Source: Sanderia malayensis
Taxonomy: Eukaryota; Cnidaria; Scyphozoa; Semaeostomeae; Pelagiidae
NCBI GenBank assembly: GCA_013076295.1
Contig: RQOL01000660.1
Location: 6,407,796 to 6,471,795, forward strand
Direction: 5' to 3'
DNA: 64,000 bases
Shown here piece after piece: positions 1 to 13,000 of the stretch (its first letter is position 1; the number at the start of each line of letters is the position of its first letter). The position numbers and the translations under genes were made by a program. The notes under the pieces are model-generated. The model had not been told where the DNA came from. It ran no database searches and saw only the letters and a program-made list of their open reading frames with translations.

Positions 1-2
1 TA

Positions 3-593
3 GAACCAGATGAACCTCGAAGAAAGGAGTTGGAAAATGTCCTCAAGAAGTGGAAAACAACAACAGAATATTTCATCGATCATCATCTGTTTGGAGAAGA
101 TTACAAGACAGAAAAGAAGTTCGATATCATTCTCATGCCTCATGTTTTGTATAACATTCCTAATCCTGCAAGAGCTATTCTGAAAGCAAAAAGATTTCTC
201 AAAGACCAAGGAAAGTTGGTTGTGTTTCATGACGCAAGAAAGGGTATTGCTGCAGTTGCCAATGAAATAAAACATGACTTTGATCCATTGTTTCAAAGAT
301 TTTCATGTTCTGAATTAGCCGCTGAAGATATTTCAGAGAAACTGCAGGAGTTGGATGAAAACCATGAATTTCAAACAGCTCAAACTCTCATAGATGTAAA
401 TGATGTAATTCTCAAACAAGATACCGAAAAAGCAGATGATTTGATGTCATTTTTTATGCAAACAAGATTCAATAAACTCCCAGAGCACGTACAGAGCATT
501 GCCTATAACAAGGTGAAAAATGGCTGTATCCTAAATGAAGACAATAAATGGTTTTTCCAAAACCCAACTGCCATGATAGTTTTACAAGGCTGA
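3..593 (+). CDS. Histamine N-methyltransferase-like protein, 3' part
   Basis: Open frame running from the window edge to a TGA at 591-593; there is no ATG at its left end, so the 5' part lies outside. In known family members the enzyme transfers a methyl group from SAM to the imidazole of histamine or a related amine in the cytosol. The visible part covers the late Rossmann strands (FDIILMPHVLYNIPNPA, then FLKDQGKLVVFHDARKG) and the C-terminal substrate region with LMSFFMQTRFN and a final hydrophobic strand near NPTAMIVLQG. The order and spacing match HNMT, whose C-terminal half has about this length. An AATAAA overlaps the stop (593-598). The coding part shows no intron, so this may be a single-exon copy. 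Because CATSPERG coding sequence resumes at 1071 on the same strand and its N-terminus must lie further left, this gene may be nested in a CATSPERG intron (inference). Confidence 0.78.
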   Translation, partial: EPDEPRRKELENVLKKWKTTTEYFIDHHLFGEDYKTEKKFDIILMPHVLYNIPNPARAILKAKRFLKDQGKLVVFHDARKGIAAVANEIKHDFDPLFQRFSCSELAAEDISEKLQELDENHEFQTAQTLIDVNDVILKQDTEKADDLMSFFMQTRFNKLPEHVQSIAYNKVKNGCILNEDNKWFFQNPTAMIVLQG

Positions 594-1070
594 ATAAAAC
601 AAGAGAAGTAACACCAACAAACTGACAATAAAAGAGGAAATAGACATCCAAAACATGTTTATGTATTAATGAAGAAATCAACAATAATCTTAATTTCATC
701 TTACTCTAATAATTTGCTTTTCTTCTTCAATTTTCTAATAGCGACTAGGGCGTTTATTGAACTTTAAACGTTTTAAATCTGGCGTTTATTGGTCAGACCG
801 CTTAAAATAGAGGACGCTAATTGAGTTATTTGCTGAAATTAGGGAGCGTTTTTGAAATATAAAAGTTTATCAGATTGTGCGCTTATTTTTGGCACTGTTG
901 TTGTGAAATGCTGAATATAAACCTGTCATTGTGTTTACTGTCTTTAAATTCGTTATCAAATTTTAGTCACGTTCAATTGAATAGATTCTTCTTGAGTTCT
1001 TTCTTTTACACATTCATAACTTGCAAGATATAGATAAGTTGTCAATATTAATTTTCCTTTAACATTTCAG
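594..1070. other. Non-coding spacer with degenerate MITE-like piece
   Basis: No open frame of note. Around 740-850 there are cgtttattg and gcgtttatt words resembling decayed ends of the 'cgattaaacgcc' MITEs seen elsewhere in the window. A pyrimidine tract and CAG at 1068-1070 form the acceptor for the next CATSPERG exon. Confidence 0.4.
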
Positions 1071-4000
1071 GGATATTTTACGACAGAAGTGAAGCTTGGC
1101 TGTCCCGGTCTTCAGAAAGTCGTCTTTGATGTAAAAGCTTCTGGAATAGCAGGTGGAAAACAATATTGCAAACAAGACGACCCAAGTGTGCCCTGCTTTC
1201 ATTTTGAGAGAGGTTAGTACGGTTAATTGAACTTTTTCTCGTGATATTTTCCAACTATTTTTAACCGTTACCCATTCGTACGACATGCAGTAGGATCCCT
1301 ATAACTCAACTCAAGCAACACCAAGAGGGTAATGTGTACAACCAAGAAATACCTAATGCTACCTTATCTTGTTGTTTAACGTGGTCGCCAATTGTTTAGT
1401 TTGGTCACTAATATTCACCTTGCCACATCAGTTTATGTTATTCGTATATATATAGCAGAACCTCTGCGTAATGAAACCTAAACAACTAAGGCTTTGTCCG
1501 TTGTGGAGAAGAGTTCTTTTTGTAATTGATGGTTGCTTCTGCAAAAATGATTTTCCCTTGTTCGCTACAGCTGTTGGTTGTGTAGAGTTATATAGCTTAT
1601 AGCTGTTGCTATGTAGCTACACTTGTGATTCGCTTTCTTCGCTTTTCTTTTAGTTTACAATCCGATTTTTCGGCTTTTCGATGAGGCTACATTGAAGAAC
1701 GACGAGTTTGCTGGTAACTACACATTAACAGTAGTTGGCGGTGGATTGACATTGGGCACAATTTCCCAATTCACAGAGGAAGAACAAGAAAATTACAACT
1801 ACAAGGCGAGGTCAGTATCATCAATATCGTTCACATATTTATCTTAACGTCTTTTTCTATTGTAATCTATTTCACTCCCTGGAAATACGAATCTTGCTCC
1901 AGTTTGCTAATTTTCGAGAGCACAAGATGCGAAATTCAACCATACGTAGAAAGCGTTTTCCTAGCAGACGCAATGGGTGGAGAAATGTTCTGTTTACAGT
2001 GAACCATCCATATAGCCAACGCCCATGTGATAGATAATTTTATTCTTTGAATTGAGCATACTATGCGAAGAGATGGCCAATTTTGAAAAATTCTGGGACA
2101 ATCATGTTTGTTCCCTGTTTGGAGATGTCTGTTGTGCAGATGTAACCATTAATACAGGTTCCACTGTATTCGTGAATTAGAGTTTAAGAATATGGCCTAC
2201 TTACTCAGGTTTAACTTGATTTAATTTGATGTTTTGACGATGTTTTGTTGTTGTTGCTGCATTGATGTTACGCACTCGACTAGCTGACCGGTTGCAGCAG
2301 ACTTCGATGTCTTTTTTTCTTCTTTCTCTTTGGTTGTGGTTGCTGAACGCGTGAAACTGCCTCTTCTAGCTGGAGATATATATTCATGTATCGGCAACCA
2401 CCTTCTTAATTTACTCACACCAAACTCAATCCAAAACTCTTCGACGCCCAACTCACTGAAGAAGCACAAGGACACGCGTACAGAAGTACGCGTATCTAGT
2501 GACATCAACACAAGAGGATTGGCACCTTGCAATCATGAGCAAGCTGATACAAGAATGCAAGTACACGCTGCTCACTGCGAACACAGGAAAGTTACCTTGC
2601 GCACCGTACCGTGGATACCGATGTAGTTGTGTTGTCTTTGTGCTTCTTTTTGTTTCATGGCAATACAATCGCTTAGATCACAATCAACACCAAATTAAAT
2701 GACGTCACTGTCAAAATTGTCCTTCGAGTTTCACAACCCCTACTGTGTTTTGCTCTTTTCATCTTTACCTTCCACTTGGCTCAAATTGCTTTTTCCCTCT
2801 TGAGTACCAGGGCAGCGCTTGGTTACGCAATGTTAAACAGAATGAGATAGAGAATTATCAACAACCAACTTACACACACATTGCCATTTACAGTGCTAAG
2901 ATCAACAATTTAGCTAGTTAAAGTGATATTTTACGTGTAAGAACATTTCAGAGTAACATTGGAGAGAATGTTGAGTGAATAGAAGTTCGTTTCATTTAAA
3001 TCTGAATGTCTTCATTGTTGCTTTATTTATTGTTGTTGCTCCATCGTTTTTTTTTCATTAATCAGCCAAAACTGATTACGACATTAGGACTTATTGATTT
3101 TTTTTTCTGAAATTTGTGTAGACATATTTCTACCCTGATTTGCAACTGAAGTGATTCACACTCTCTTTATTTTCATGCTACTGAGACTGTCCGCTTTCAA
3201 TCGGACATATCATTAAATTCATATGTTCCATGTTCAATGTCATCCTCCTTGTCAGCGACATTATCTAGTTTATCCTCGACTGTCTTTTCAGCCTTACTCG
3301 TTTGTCTATTTCTCTTTTTTTCTGTTTCCTTTTTTCTTCCTTCTCCTTCTTATCTTCATGTTTGATTTCGGTATATTATCGGGCCATCCTCGTGAATACT
3401 TTTCACGATTATAATTTTATGGTGTTCTTGGTTTGAATTATCTTCTTTGCTGTGAAGAATTTTATTTCTGCACTCAATCTTTGTTTGACTCTCCTCAGTA
3501 TCTTCACTGTCTTCATAAGTAACTTGACTTTCTCCATTATCGTCATTTGCAATCATGACTTTGCTTGATCTCTTTTTAAAAGCATTTTTTAATTTAATTG
3601 ATAGTTCTCTTCTGTCCTGCTTATCTTTCCTTTTAACAGCCATTTTCGAAGCTTCATCTTGATTATGGCCTAAATTACTAGGGCCTGGCACTGGCTCGGT
3701 TTCTGTTGCATTCTTTTTCTCTTCTTTGGCAGCCCTCTTCTCTTCCTTTTTCACCTTCTTCTGTTTCTTGTCCGTTTTTTTGTCGGGTATCTTATTATTA
3801 TTATTCTTCTCTTTGACTCTGTGATCTTCTTTTTTCTCTTTCTTCAATTTTTCATTGTCATCATCACCCCTTTCTTTCTTCTTTCCTGTTTTAGCCTTCT
3901 TCTTTGCATCTTCTTTCTTCTTCTTTTTTTCTGCTTTTTTGTTCTTTTTCTTTTCATCTTTTGCTGTTTTCTTAAGCTTCTTCGCGTATGCCTTCTTATC

Positions 4001-7000
4001 CTTGTTATCTTTCAGTTCACATGATTCGCTTTCACCTTCCTCGTTATTTTCTCCATGAGTTCTTAACTCGTTATTCTTATTGACATTCGGGTTTATTTTC
4101 TTAATTCTAAACCCTTTCCATATATTTGAGAATTTTCCTTTCTTCTTCTCCTGCCCGTTTTCTTCATATTTGTCTTCATCTCCTTCTTTGTCCTCTTCGC
4201 CGTCCTCTTTACTTGAAGTATTTCTATCTAGGACCACTTGGGACATTGTCTTGCTGCTATCGATCTGAAGAAAAATGCAGAGGATAAGTGTTTTCCTTAT
4301 CAGAAGTATCTTGATCTAAGTTACTTTTGCACATTTTTATTTTAATATTACCCCAACTCTGTTATTTTTTCTCTTGTATCCTCTTCCACCAGCCCTGGAA
4401 GAACATTTTATGGAATTTTCTTCTGTCAAGACAATCATGCTGTCATTTTGGTAGATATTTGCTTCTCTTAACCTCTTCACTTTCCCCTTCTTCCTTTTAA
4501 ACTTTAGTTTTGCTTTAACGTTGGCCAAGGTCGATCTCATTTCTTTATGTGGGGGTATTTGTGACATATAGTGTATCGTGTCTTCTCTAAAATCGCCGAG
4601 ACTAATTTCATCGTCATCCGCAATCAGTAGTTCTATTCTTTGACGCTTTTCAATTTCTTTTCTTTTGACAATCTCATCTTCATCTTTGTCTACCTCGTCT
4701 GTATTTGTATCTATTGGAAGAATTTAAAAAGTTTCACAAGTTTGTGTTGTCTCTTTTTGTGAGTTTAATATGGAATACAAATGCTGTAGGCATGATGAGT
4801 ATGAAGATATCCCATTACCTGCACGCAAATCTTCTTGTTTACCCTCTCCTTCCGATTCAGAGTCATCTGCTCTACTATTATCATCTTCCTGGTTATTATC
4901 ACCTTTTTCAACACGCCTTTCAAATCCTTTTCTTTCGATAATCTCATCTTTATCTTTGTCTACCTCGTCTGTGTTTGTATCTATTGGAAGAATGTAAAAT
5001 ATCTCACAAGTTCGTGTTGTCTCTTTTTTGTGAGTTTAATATGGAATACAAATGTTGTGGGCAAGATGAGTATGAAGATATTCCATTACCTGAACGAAAA
5101 TCTTCTTGTTTACTTTCTCCTTCCGATTCAGAGTTATCTGTTCTACTACTACCATCTTCCTGGTCATTATCACCTTTGTCAATACGGTTTTCAAATTCTT
5201 TTCTTTTGACAATCTCATCTTTATCTTTGTCTACCTCGTCTGTGTTTGTATCTATCGGAAGAATGTAACAAATCTCACAAATTCGTGTTGTCTAGTTTTT
5301 GTGATTTAAATATGGAATTCAAATGTTGTGGCCAAGATGATTATGAAGATATTCCATTACCTGAACGAAATTCTTCTTGTTTACTCCCTCCTTCCGATTC
5401 AGAGTCATCTGCTCTACTACTAGCATCTTCCTTGTCATTATCACCTTTGTCAATACGGTTTATAAATTCTTTTCTTTTGACAATCTCATCTTTATCTTTG
5501 TCTACCTCGTCTGTGTTTGTATCTATTGGAAGAATGTAAAAAGTCTCACAAGTTCGTGTTCTCTCTTTTTTGTGAGTTTAATATGGAATACAAATGTTGT
5601 GGGCAAGATGAGTATGAAGATATCCCATTACCTGAACGAAAATCTTCTTGTTTACCCTCTCCTTCCCATTCAGAGTCATCTGCTCTACTATTATCATCTT
5701 CCTGGTTATTATCACCTTTTTCAACACGCCTTTCAAATTCTTTTCTTTTGATAATCTCATCTTCATCTTCGTCTACCTCGTCTGTGTTTGTATCTATTGG
5801 AAGAATGTAAAAAGTCTCACAAGTTCGTGTTCTCTCTTTTTGTGAGTTTAATATGGAATGCAAATGTGTGGGCAGGATGAGTGTGAAGATATCCCATTAC
5901 CTGAACGAAAATCTTCTTGTTTACTCTCTCCTTCCGATTCAGAGTCATCTGCTCTACTATTAGCATCTTCCTGGTTATTATCACCTTTTTCAACACGCCT
6001 TTCAAATTCTTTTCTTTTGATAATCTCATCTTCATCTTTGTTTACCTCGTCTGTGTTTGTATCTATTGGAAGAATGTAAACAATCTCACGAATTCGTGTT
6101 GTCTCTTTTTTGTGAATTTAATATGGAATACAAATGTTGGGGGCAAGATGAGTATGAAGATATCCCATTACCTGGACGAAATTGGTCTTGATCTTTTGTT
6201 TCTTGTTCTCTCTCCCTACCATTTGCCCAGCCAAGCAAACCACTTGGTTTCTTTTTGTGTACAATTTCTTTCATTTTTTTGCCTCTGCTTTTTCCTTCGA
6301 ACCCTACAGCTTTTTTCCTAAGCTCTACTTGTTTTTTTGTTTTTAGTTGATGAGGCAAGTTAGAGCCCTGTTGTTGTTGACAGTAGCATTGCATGCTTAT
6401 TAACATGCTGGACATCCTTTTCTGCACTGAATTGATACCTTTCATGAGATTCACCTCCTTTGAGCTGATATTTTTGTCTTCAAGTAGTTTTTTCAAGATC
6501 ATATTTTCTCTTTTGAAATTTCCTTCTCTATCCTTGGCTACCTTCAATTGCAACATGGTCTGTGTCAGTCGTGTTTCTAATTCGTTCTTCTCTCCGAGAA
6601 TCTCTTCAATTTTTAACTGATCATTTTCTGGATTTCCAGTCGGATTTTCTTCATTCTTCAAGGCTTTGCTTTGCTGACTATCCTCATGAAGTTTTACTTT
6701 TTTTGCATAAAGGTCCATTTCAGCCATCAACTTTTGCATGCTTATTTTCTCTTCTCTCAGCCTATCTTTTACGACGGTTCGGTATTCCTGAAACACTCTA
6801 GAACACTCCAGCATTTCATTTTTCTTTACAGGAACTTCATGAGACATCGTGGGTGCTTCAACCTTACCATAAGACGTTTTGGTATCTCTCTGCTCCGTAG
6901 AACATTTTTGTATTGCTTGATCTGTTATTTGAGCGCATTTTCTATTAATGTCCTCTAATCGTGGTATCTTCACCTTTAAGAGGAAATCATTCTGAAACTC

Positions 7001-10000
7001 GAGCTCGGTGACTCTGATTTGAATCCTTTGAATTTCAACATCCTTGCGAATGCATAATTTGCATACCAGTGTTGTTGTTTGCTGCAAAACCTCCATGCTT
7101 GTTAGTGCTGATGTGGGGTCGTTCAGTTTCATCTCTGTTTGACTTCCAAAATCTTGTCGATCTGGTCGTATGGTAGTCACATTCTGGCAAACATCTTCGT
7201 CTTTGGCAATATTTGCTTTCTCGATGCTTTTTGCCATGATGATTCCTTGCAATTTTTCATTCTGTTTTAATACTTCCTTCAATCTTTTCTTCATTGTTTT
7301 CATCAATTTCTTATTCCCTTCATCTTGTATTTTCAGACTTGCTACCTCATTTAACAAGCTGTTTCTTTCTTCTTCTTTTTTCTTCAACAAGTCTTCTTGC
7401 TCTGTTTTGCATTGACCGGTCTCCTCTTTTTTCATATTGTTTTCGTCAATTATTTGATAAAATCTTTTCTTCAGTGTTTCATTTTTTAATCTGAGCTCTG
7501 TCATTGTTTTGTTGAGCCGGAATACCTTGTCTCTTGCTGCTTTTCTTTTCTCCTTTTCTACCCTTTCTGCTTCTCTTCCTTGTTGGACTTGCAATTGAAG
7601 TCTGTCTTTCAAAGCTTCAAGCTCAGTGCTTTTCAATTCAATTGCTGCCATCTTGTTATGACTCCCTTCCAACTCCTTGCTCATTCTTGTCATTTTATTT
7701 GCCATTTTGTTGTACTTTACGGTGAGACTTCTCTCATTCTCTTTCTGCCTATCTCTTTCCAATCTCTCTTTATAGAGCTCTGCCCTCAAATCATTAATAA
7801 CCATTTCATTATGTTTTTTTATTTTTTGAAAATCTTCTTTCATTGCTGCTGTCTCCATTTCTGCATTGCTTTTTTCTATTATGACGCAGTTCACTCTATG
7901 CTTCAGCATTGTTATCTCTTCATCTGCTTTGCATTTTTTCTCTTTTAAATCAGCAATTTTAACATTATATTTCTCCAACAATTTCTGATATCTCTCCATA
8001 CCATAGCTGCTGATCTTAAGCATGTCGTCTGCACTGAGTGCATTGTTTTTCATCCTTCCGTTTGAACCTGACATCTCTATATCTGATTTTTGCATGGTCG
8101 TTCCAGCCCTTGGCTCAAATTCAAACTCCCCATTTCTTTCATCTTCTGAAATCTCCTCTTCATATTTCTGAAGTTTTCTTAGAGAGGCAAGAATCTTTAT
8201 GCCGTTCTCATTTTTGCTGTATTCAAACTTTGTCTTCTGGTCTGTTGTACCATCTGCACGACCACTTTCTACTTGTTGTCGTTCAAGTATGTGTAATCCT
8301 TCGCCAATTTTTCTCTCTTCGGAGAAGTTTGTAGCCTCTTTGTATATGAGGCTACCTATGTCTTTTTTGGATAACCCTTTTTGATCTTGCCTCAATCTTT
8401 TGTTAATAAAAAGAAAGAAGCTTCTAACTCCCCTTAAGCGTTCATCATGGATGTCGTCATCTGATTCACCATTTTGGGGATCTCTTCGGCTGTTGCCAAA
8501 CTCCATTTTTCTTGGATACGCCTTTAAAATAAACAATGTTATCGTGAACTAATCGAGTTATGCAACCCTGCTATTGATTAGCTATGAAACCCTAAATAAT
8601 AACTTTCAACTATACTAGAATAATATCAGTTATGCCAATCATGAAATATTCGAAGCTTCGATTTGATCACAAACTATCACTTAGATGTTTTATATTTGAT
8701 ATTTTTCCGCTATGACAGGTCACCAACTCACCTTTCACTTTTAAATTCAAAATTCAAAATTTGAAAATAATTTCGAAAGAATCACTGAATTTTTCAATCG
8801 TAAACAATAAACAAGTTGCAAAATGCTTCTCTACTTGTTTACAAAATAAAGCAAACTAATCTTGCAACACTCGGTCCTTTGTGACGTAATTAATTAATTT
8901 ATTCAGATTGCACGAAGTTGATTGGCTGACCTTTGATCAATTTGATTCGCTAGGAATGCTACTTCAAGCCTTTTCTTATCAAAGTCAAGGGATAAATTTG
9001 ACGAGTTCTTATTGAAGAGAATTTTCAAGAATTATAAGGTTCTGAATTAATTAAGGCAACCAGAGATTCATAAACCAATATCGAAAAGTCGAAGTTGATA
9101 TCGTTTTAATTAACTTATTAACACCAGTGTTACAATTTTACCTCTTAATGACATATATTATAGTATAAGATGATTTTGTATAATATAATACAGTCTGTTC
9201 CATAATAATTTGATCTCGAGATAAGTACAGTTGACTTCTGAGTCATACAGTTAGTTCAAGACTCTTATATATCTGCTGTTATTGAAACAACTTGTATTCA
9301 CAGTAAATAAATAGCGTAACGCCTTGGATTACCAATCATGGGCCCGTGTCTTAATTTTTGTTTATGTTTTTGGAGGGTGTTAATATGGGGGCTTGTAAGT
9401 TTATATTAAATAAGCTTTAGAATCCATTGACCATTGTTTATGTTTTTGTTTAGCTTTAGAATCCATTGACCATTGTCGCTCCAACTTCCGTTCATCCCCG
9501 CACATGCGCAGAAAGACAAGTTCCTCCGTGCCGGTCATACCTGTGACAACACAGCGTTCATCCGTAGTCATGTGACTAAATCGTAAATCGGTCTCAGGGA
9601 GAAATCTACCCAACAATTGTATTCGGTTCTTTTTCAAGCCAGATAAATCCCAAAGTTCCAACGCTTTGGCCCCTTCGCCTGTAGGATGACTCATGCTCAT
9701 GACTCGGTTGCCATTCTGATATACAAAACAGAAAACAATTCATCAGTTTCAATTGTTTGCTTATGTTCACCCCTTTACTATCACCCGCCTTTCTGTATAG
9801 TAATATAATCAATAAGTCTTGAACAAAACAACCAACCAACCACCAGTGATATGAAGATTTTCTGGTAAAACACACCTTCACAAATGGCAATTGTAGCTCC
9901 GGTGTTTCTATCAAAACATGCTAAACAAAGCTGGTTGTCAAAACGTGTGCCAATTATTTTGTAACATGAAAAAGGGCAACAATGCAATCATTGTGCACAG

Positions 10001-13000
10001 CAATGCAATAAAACGTTACATTGTCACCAGGATCATATTCATCTTTGATTCTATCTGAGGTGAATGTGATCTGTGTGACCTCTTTGCCTGTTCTGGTATC
10101 AAATCCAGTAATGTACTCACTTGGCTGAAAAGACAATACAAATCTGTTTGTCAACATTGCTGCATATAATTTAAAGTCAGCAGAAATACATTTCTGATTG
10201 CTGGAATCTACCAGCTTTGATTCGGTTTCATACGTTAATGCAAAATGGTCATTTTAAATTCCTATCCGGGTGAATGTTTCGCACAGGTCAACTTGAGTGT
10301 AAATTCTGAAATTGCTTTATTCCTGCTTAAGTTGATTCAGTATTTCCTAAGTTGAGTGTCATTGTAACACTGATATATGTAATTTTCTGAAAGTGGTCAA
10401 ATCCATATAAAAGGAGCCTCTATGCAACTGACAACTCTCTATAACGGACAAAAACATTGGTTTCTCGTTTTCACTACACGGAGCTTACACGGTAGCCCTC
10501 ACAGTTGCAAAAGAGAATCAATGTTGCCTTTTGTGCATGTACTCAACGGTTAATCATATTTCAGGTCATACTTGATTTGGGCACCGGTGGATTCTCATCA
10601 AGGTAAACCGGTATTCAACAACGCAAGCCGATCTTTAAGGTAAGCTTCTTTTCCCTGATTTTGTCCCTGTTGTCATTTGTGATCTTTTGTTAAGTTTTTC
10701 TTTTCTCGGTCTATTAAGCCTGCTTGAAACAAGACTACATTAGCTCATTCGTTCTCAGGTGCTCGTGAAAGCTGACATTTGTTTTACAGCTGAACGTAAC
10801 AATCAAACATTGTGATTATTTAGATTAGGTTGCCACATGTGATAACCCAGCGCATTCAACTTGCATAGCAACCCAGTTATATTTCATGATACTCAGTATG
10901 GTTATTTAACATGATGACCCAGTATGGTCACCTTTCACGATTACCCAATGATTGTAACTTAACATGATAACCAAGTTTGTTTACCTTGTAAAATGACCTT
11001 GTTGGTACACTTTGCAAGCTCACCTAGTGTGGTTGCCATAAAAAGTTACCTAGTGTAGTTATCTTTTACCTTGCAAAGTGATCTAGTGTCGTTACCTCAC
11101 AAAGTGACCTGGTGTGGTTACCTTACAAAGTTTAGTTACCTTGCAAGATAACCTATTGTGGTCACCTTGCAACATGATCTGGTATAGTAACCTTGCAGGC
11201 TGACCCAATGCTGTTACCTTCTACGATAACCCATGTAAACCAGGACTTCTGTTCGATTAAGCTCTAGTTGTCGCATAAGGTAGTAACTACATGTGAAGTG
11301 TATCTTGTTAATGTATTCATAGTTTAACATTCCTTTTTATTTCAGATGGTTATGCAGCAATAAAAGTCCATGTGCTGGCATTTCTCCGGATTTTCCCGAT
11401 TCTGCTGTTTATTTTTTGAACATTGAATTCTCAAACAGGTAATGCAAATTTACTGCTATATAACTGAGTTTAATGTTCCCTCCAGTATTCACTTCATGCT
11501 AATCATGTTTGTCAAAACTTTCATATTTACGCACGCAAGCTATGACTTTTCCTCTTACAATTGTCTATTTCTTGTAGCAGTCCATTTCAAATTTTCAAAA
11601 ACTAGGCAATAGGTTCTTTCTATCAAACCCTTGCACGCATGCCATTCCATATACACTAGGAGTTACATTAAATCTAACCGGACAATACCAATGTGGCTCT
11701 TGGGTTTCCGTTTACGGTGATACCACTGTTGATTGCAGATGTCTATTATTTACCTCTGTATCGTCGATTTAGGTGCAAATGCTGAACTCAAATGTAAGAA
11801 GAATCCCATGCAAATAGATACCATTTTCAAACATCAAACATCAATAAACCAAACATTAAAATTGAACATTCATGGAATTATAAATATATAAACCTTTCGT
11901 AAAAGGTGATTTGTTTTTATATACCAATCCTACTATGGGTTTATTACCAGCAAAGCAATTTCCTCCAACCTCTTCGTCTATTCAATTGCCTGGCATTTTC
12001 TTCCTCTTCAAGTTTCCTTGAGTATTCTTCAGCCTTTTCAAGACGTTCTTCTTGTTTGTCGAACTCTTCTTGTAGCTTTTCGTATTCAAGGTCTCTGTTC
12101 TTGATCTTTTCTTTCAGCATCCAATTTGTTTCGCAAAGATGATCATTGTATCCTGAAATTGCTGCACTATATTGCTCATACGCATCCTTCTCAGCTATCT
12201 GCTCTTCCTTCAATTGTTTCTCTTCATTAATCATCACCTTCTTCCTGCGAACCTCTTTTCCCAGTTCTATAACCAGATCTTCCAGTTCCTGGATTCGTTT
12301 CTCCCGTTGTAAGCGAATTAGCATTTCTTCCGATGCTTCACTTCTTGCTATGGCAAGCTTCTTTTTCAACTGCTCCACAGTCTTGCGTGTGTTCTCCATG
12401 TTCTCGTCGAATTTCTGCTCTTTCAATTTGTTCAATTCGGTGAAAGTCTTCTCTATGTTAGCTGTCTGCTCTTTTTGCGCGTCCAGCATCGCAATCGCGT
12501 TTTTGTACTCTTTAACTAAGACATCTTCGCGATTTTCGATCTCCCTGCATTTCTCTTGGCTTTTGTTGACTTTTGTCTGCATTTCTTGCATTTTGTCGTT
12601 CATTTTTTCTTTTTCTTCCTTGAAGCGTTTCTGCACTCCGCTGAACAGCAAGCCATAAGTGACCTTCAAGGACGCATGCTTTTTTTGCATTTTTTCATGT
12701 CTGCTTTGAAACCTGGCCATCTTCTCCTGCAGCTTTTTGTTATCTTCTTCCAACCGTGCAATCTTCGACTTCAACATGTTATTTTTAGACTGATACTCGT
12801 TAGCAGCCCCACACAGGCAGATTCCTGAATCCCTGTTGAGATGTTCAAGCTTGAAATTCATTCTCACTCCAGACCTGAAGCTCTCGACAATTCCGCTCAG
12901 GCAATCTTCGAGGCTCAATCTCACACTCTGATTATGTCTCGCTGAATTTTTATCCAAAGCTATGCCAAGTACCTCTGCTTGCTCTGCAATTTTTCTTTGC

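Noticed and set aside
3821..4268. Phe/Ser-rich + strand frames
   Set aside because: Antisense shadows of the Lys/Glu-rich last exons.
6086..6171. Extension of the 778-codon exon into a tail reading SSYSSCPQHLYSILNSQ
   Set aside because: This is intron sequence after a good donor; the same tail appears after every repeat exon.
4705..6321. Many + strand frames over the 271-bp repeats
   Set aside because: They are the antisense of the acidic repeat exons; the minus strand has matching splice sites and phases.
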